Below, piece by piece: positions 54,801 through 57,800 of a DNA stretch of 64,000 nucleotides (the first letter of the stretch is position 1; each line of letters starts with the position of its first letter). The translations under genes and the position numbers were made by a program. The stretch covers positions 29,494-93,493 of the forward strand of contig WBMZ01003044.1 of the NCBI GenBank assembly GCA_013400975.1, in the 5' to 3' direction. Origin of the DNA: Atrichornis clamosus (taxonomy: Eukaryota > Chordata > Aves > Passeriformes > Menuridae). The notes under the pieces were generated by a model. That model ran no database searches, was not told where the DNA came from, and worked only from the letters and a program-made list of their open reading frames with translations.

Positions 54801-57800
54801 TGGTGCTCCTGAAGCAGCAAACTCAGTATATCATAGAATCATAGACCATTAATGGGTTGGAAAAGACGTTAAAGATCACCTAGTCCAACCCCCCCTGCCA
54901 TGGGAGGGACACCCCACACTAGACCAGAGGGCCCTCAGCCTTTGAACAGCACCAGGGATGGAACATCAACAACCTCCTTGGGCAACCTGTTCCACCCTCA
55001 CAGTCAAAAATTTCTTCTGCCTTTCTAGCCTAAATTTCCCCTCTTTCAGTTTGACCAATTACTCCTTGTCCTGTCATTACAGTCCCTGACAAAATTCCTC
55101 TCCGGCTTCCCTGCAGGCCCCCTTCAGATACTGGAAGGCTCCTATGAGGTCTCCAGGCAACCTTCTCTTCCCTATGCTGAACAGCCTCAACTTTCTCATG
55201 CTATTACACATATATATATATATGTTATTAAAAGAAACTTTTTATATATATATATTTGTGTATATATATGTTATTAAAAGAAACTTTCGTTTGTCATTGC
55301 TGTATCTCAGTCCTTAAATATAACACACCAATATGAGTGTGGAACGTGTCTTTTCAGGAATATCAGTTTATGCAGCAGTTGTATTTTTTCTATCCATTCC
55401 CTTCCCATGTACATGTTCACTGAACAAAACTTCAAGAAAATGCCAAAGGGACACCACAGAGTTTTCAAAATGGACGTCTTTCTAACCTATGTATTGTTCT
55501 TCAGTTAAAAATTAACTCCTACAGCTAAAATTAAAAAGTTATCTTATTTCAACAGTAACCCTCATCCTTCCTATATATATTTATGCCTGCGGATCCTTGG
55601 CAAAACCTAGGAAAAAGTCTCTGAATCAAGGAAATATGTTTTACAGTTTCTTTCATGACTTTATAGTAATTTAGCATTCATTTTACAGTGAATGACAATG
55701 CCAAAACACCACAAGAAGTACTTTGTTGCAATTTATAGTTTCAGTTTGTCGAAGAAGAGCTGACCATAGACTAGCATAAAAGGTACAGAGAGATTCACAC
55801 AGTTTCAACAATAAAAATAAACCCTGCCAGAGATGTCACGGTGTTGCTAATACAAAACAACATAAATTACTTTCTAGTTATTTGCTGATAAAGCATATAA
55901 TTTCATATTCAAGTTCACTACCACAGTTCAAACATCCCTTCTTCCTCAAGTCACTACCATATGAAGTACTGACATGAAAAGTATGAAAACTGTCTTTAAC
56001 TTCATTTTACAACATGCATTTTCATGTTTCAAAATCTTTTTCATTAGAAAAGATGATCTGGTAATAACTCATGCTCTACAATGATTTCAAGCAACCACCA
56101 CATGCTTTCCTCCCATATGATCACCAGCCATTCCTTACTCCTACTACGCTCCTTTGCCATTCCCTGTTACTGTCAGTCTGCTACAATTGTCTAGCATTAA
56201 CAGCATTATCCTGTGTGACAGGATAACAAGCTAGAAGTGCTTTTACTGCTCATGCTCCCTCTCCAACGGGTCAGCATTTCCAGTTCTCCTTTAACAGGAT
56301 TTGCAAGCTGTGACATTATCTCAGTGACAATAGTCTCATTATCAGACTATTTTGGTTCAATTCAGCACCTTGAAAGCCCTCATCTGACAGCAGAAGCACA
56401 TGCAGTCCAATAGGGCCAGCCGGGCCCACTGTCCGTGTAGCAGTGACAGCAGCTCCACAGCACCGACTCCAGCACACAACGATGCAACACACTACCCAAG
56501 AGAGAGACCACACAAGTCACTGCAGAGTCTCAGCACTGCTTCTTCAGCCATACAACCCTCAGAGCATCTCTGACATAAGCCAGGCATCCAACAGTTTCTC
56601 CTATTTTCACAAAAGCCAGTAAGGAGCTATTATAAAGTTTTTGTGTAAGCAGTCCTGAAGGGAAGCACACAACTGAAACCCTACATATCTGATGCCAGAC
56701 AGTGTCCTACAAAAGTGACCATCCCTCCATCTTGTTCTGTACTTGTAGGTGTCAGCCATTACAGCTCCTGAGCAATGAGATCTGCTGTACATATTATTTA
56801 AGGTAAGTAGGCTAGAGAGACCTTCCTAAAGTGCTTATATATTTTCCTGCCTACACTTGCTGATGTTATAAGGTACCTAAGTAGTGGCAAAGTGTAGAGA
56901 GACACAGGCCTGCAGACATATGGCTACAAGACAACTCGATTAGACACCTCACTGTCACTGAACTCAGTGAGTCAACCAACCTATGCATCTAGATGTTTAT
57001 GTAAATCCCATCACTTATTTTCCTACTTTTCATTACTTAGATGTGAAAATAATTTCTAAGATTATTTATGCAGGCCAGCATCAGGTGCAATAGCAGAAGT
57101 AAAATTATCTGCTACTCAGTGTTCAGAAATCCTCAAAGACCTGATTATTCAGCACCTTTCAAGTTAAAAAAGGGAAAAAAAAAATTTTTCTCAAGTTTGC
57201 TTCAAAAAACCCCAATGCCTGATTTTTAGAGAAGGATTTTTCCCCCTCTTCAAATAAAGTGAGATGGCCTAAAAAACTCCCCCAAAACCTCCTCGCCGAT
57301 CCAGTACACTTTCACTTGCATTACACAGTTTGTTTGTTACAGCACCAAGGTTATCGGAGGAAAATACTCAACAGCAAGTCAGGCCACTCAGCACACAGTA
57401 TCACAGAAATCTCTTCCAAAAGCCAGCAACTCCTGCTTCATCTAACTTTATTTCTTTACAGGCTGATTCATCATCACGTTTTTCTAAGCATACTTGTATC
57501 CAAATCCAGGGATATGAATGGAGGTCCTGAAAAGGAGCTGGAATAATACAGCAACAGTTCCTCCCACACATCTTAAACTAAGTCTTATTCCCTCGCTGCC
57601 TAATCCCCGTGGAAGTCAAACAGCTAGATTATTTCGGCCTTCTGAGTATCAAACAACATACATCACCTGAAGGTTTCTAACTTCTAACCCCTAGGTAACT
57701 TCCAAGGGATTTACAAGAGGTACTAAGAATAAAGTAAATTGGCATATCAGCCAAAAGCACATGGCTGTTGTTGGGACATTTGAGGAAATTCTTTTAAAAA

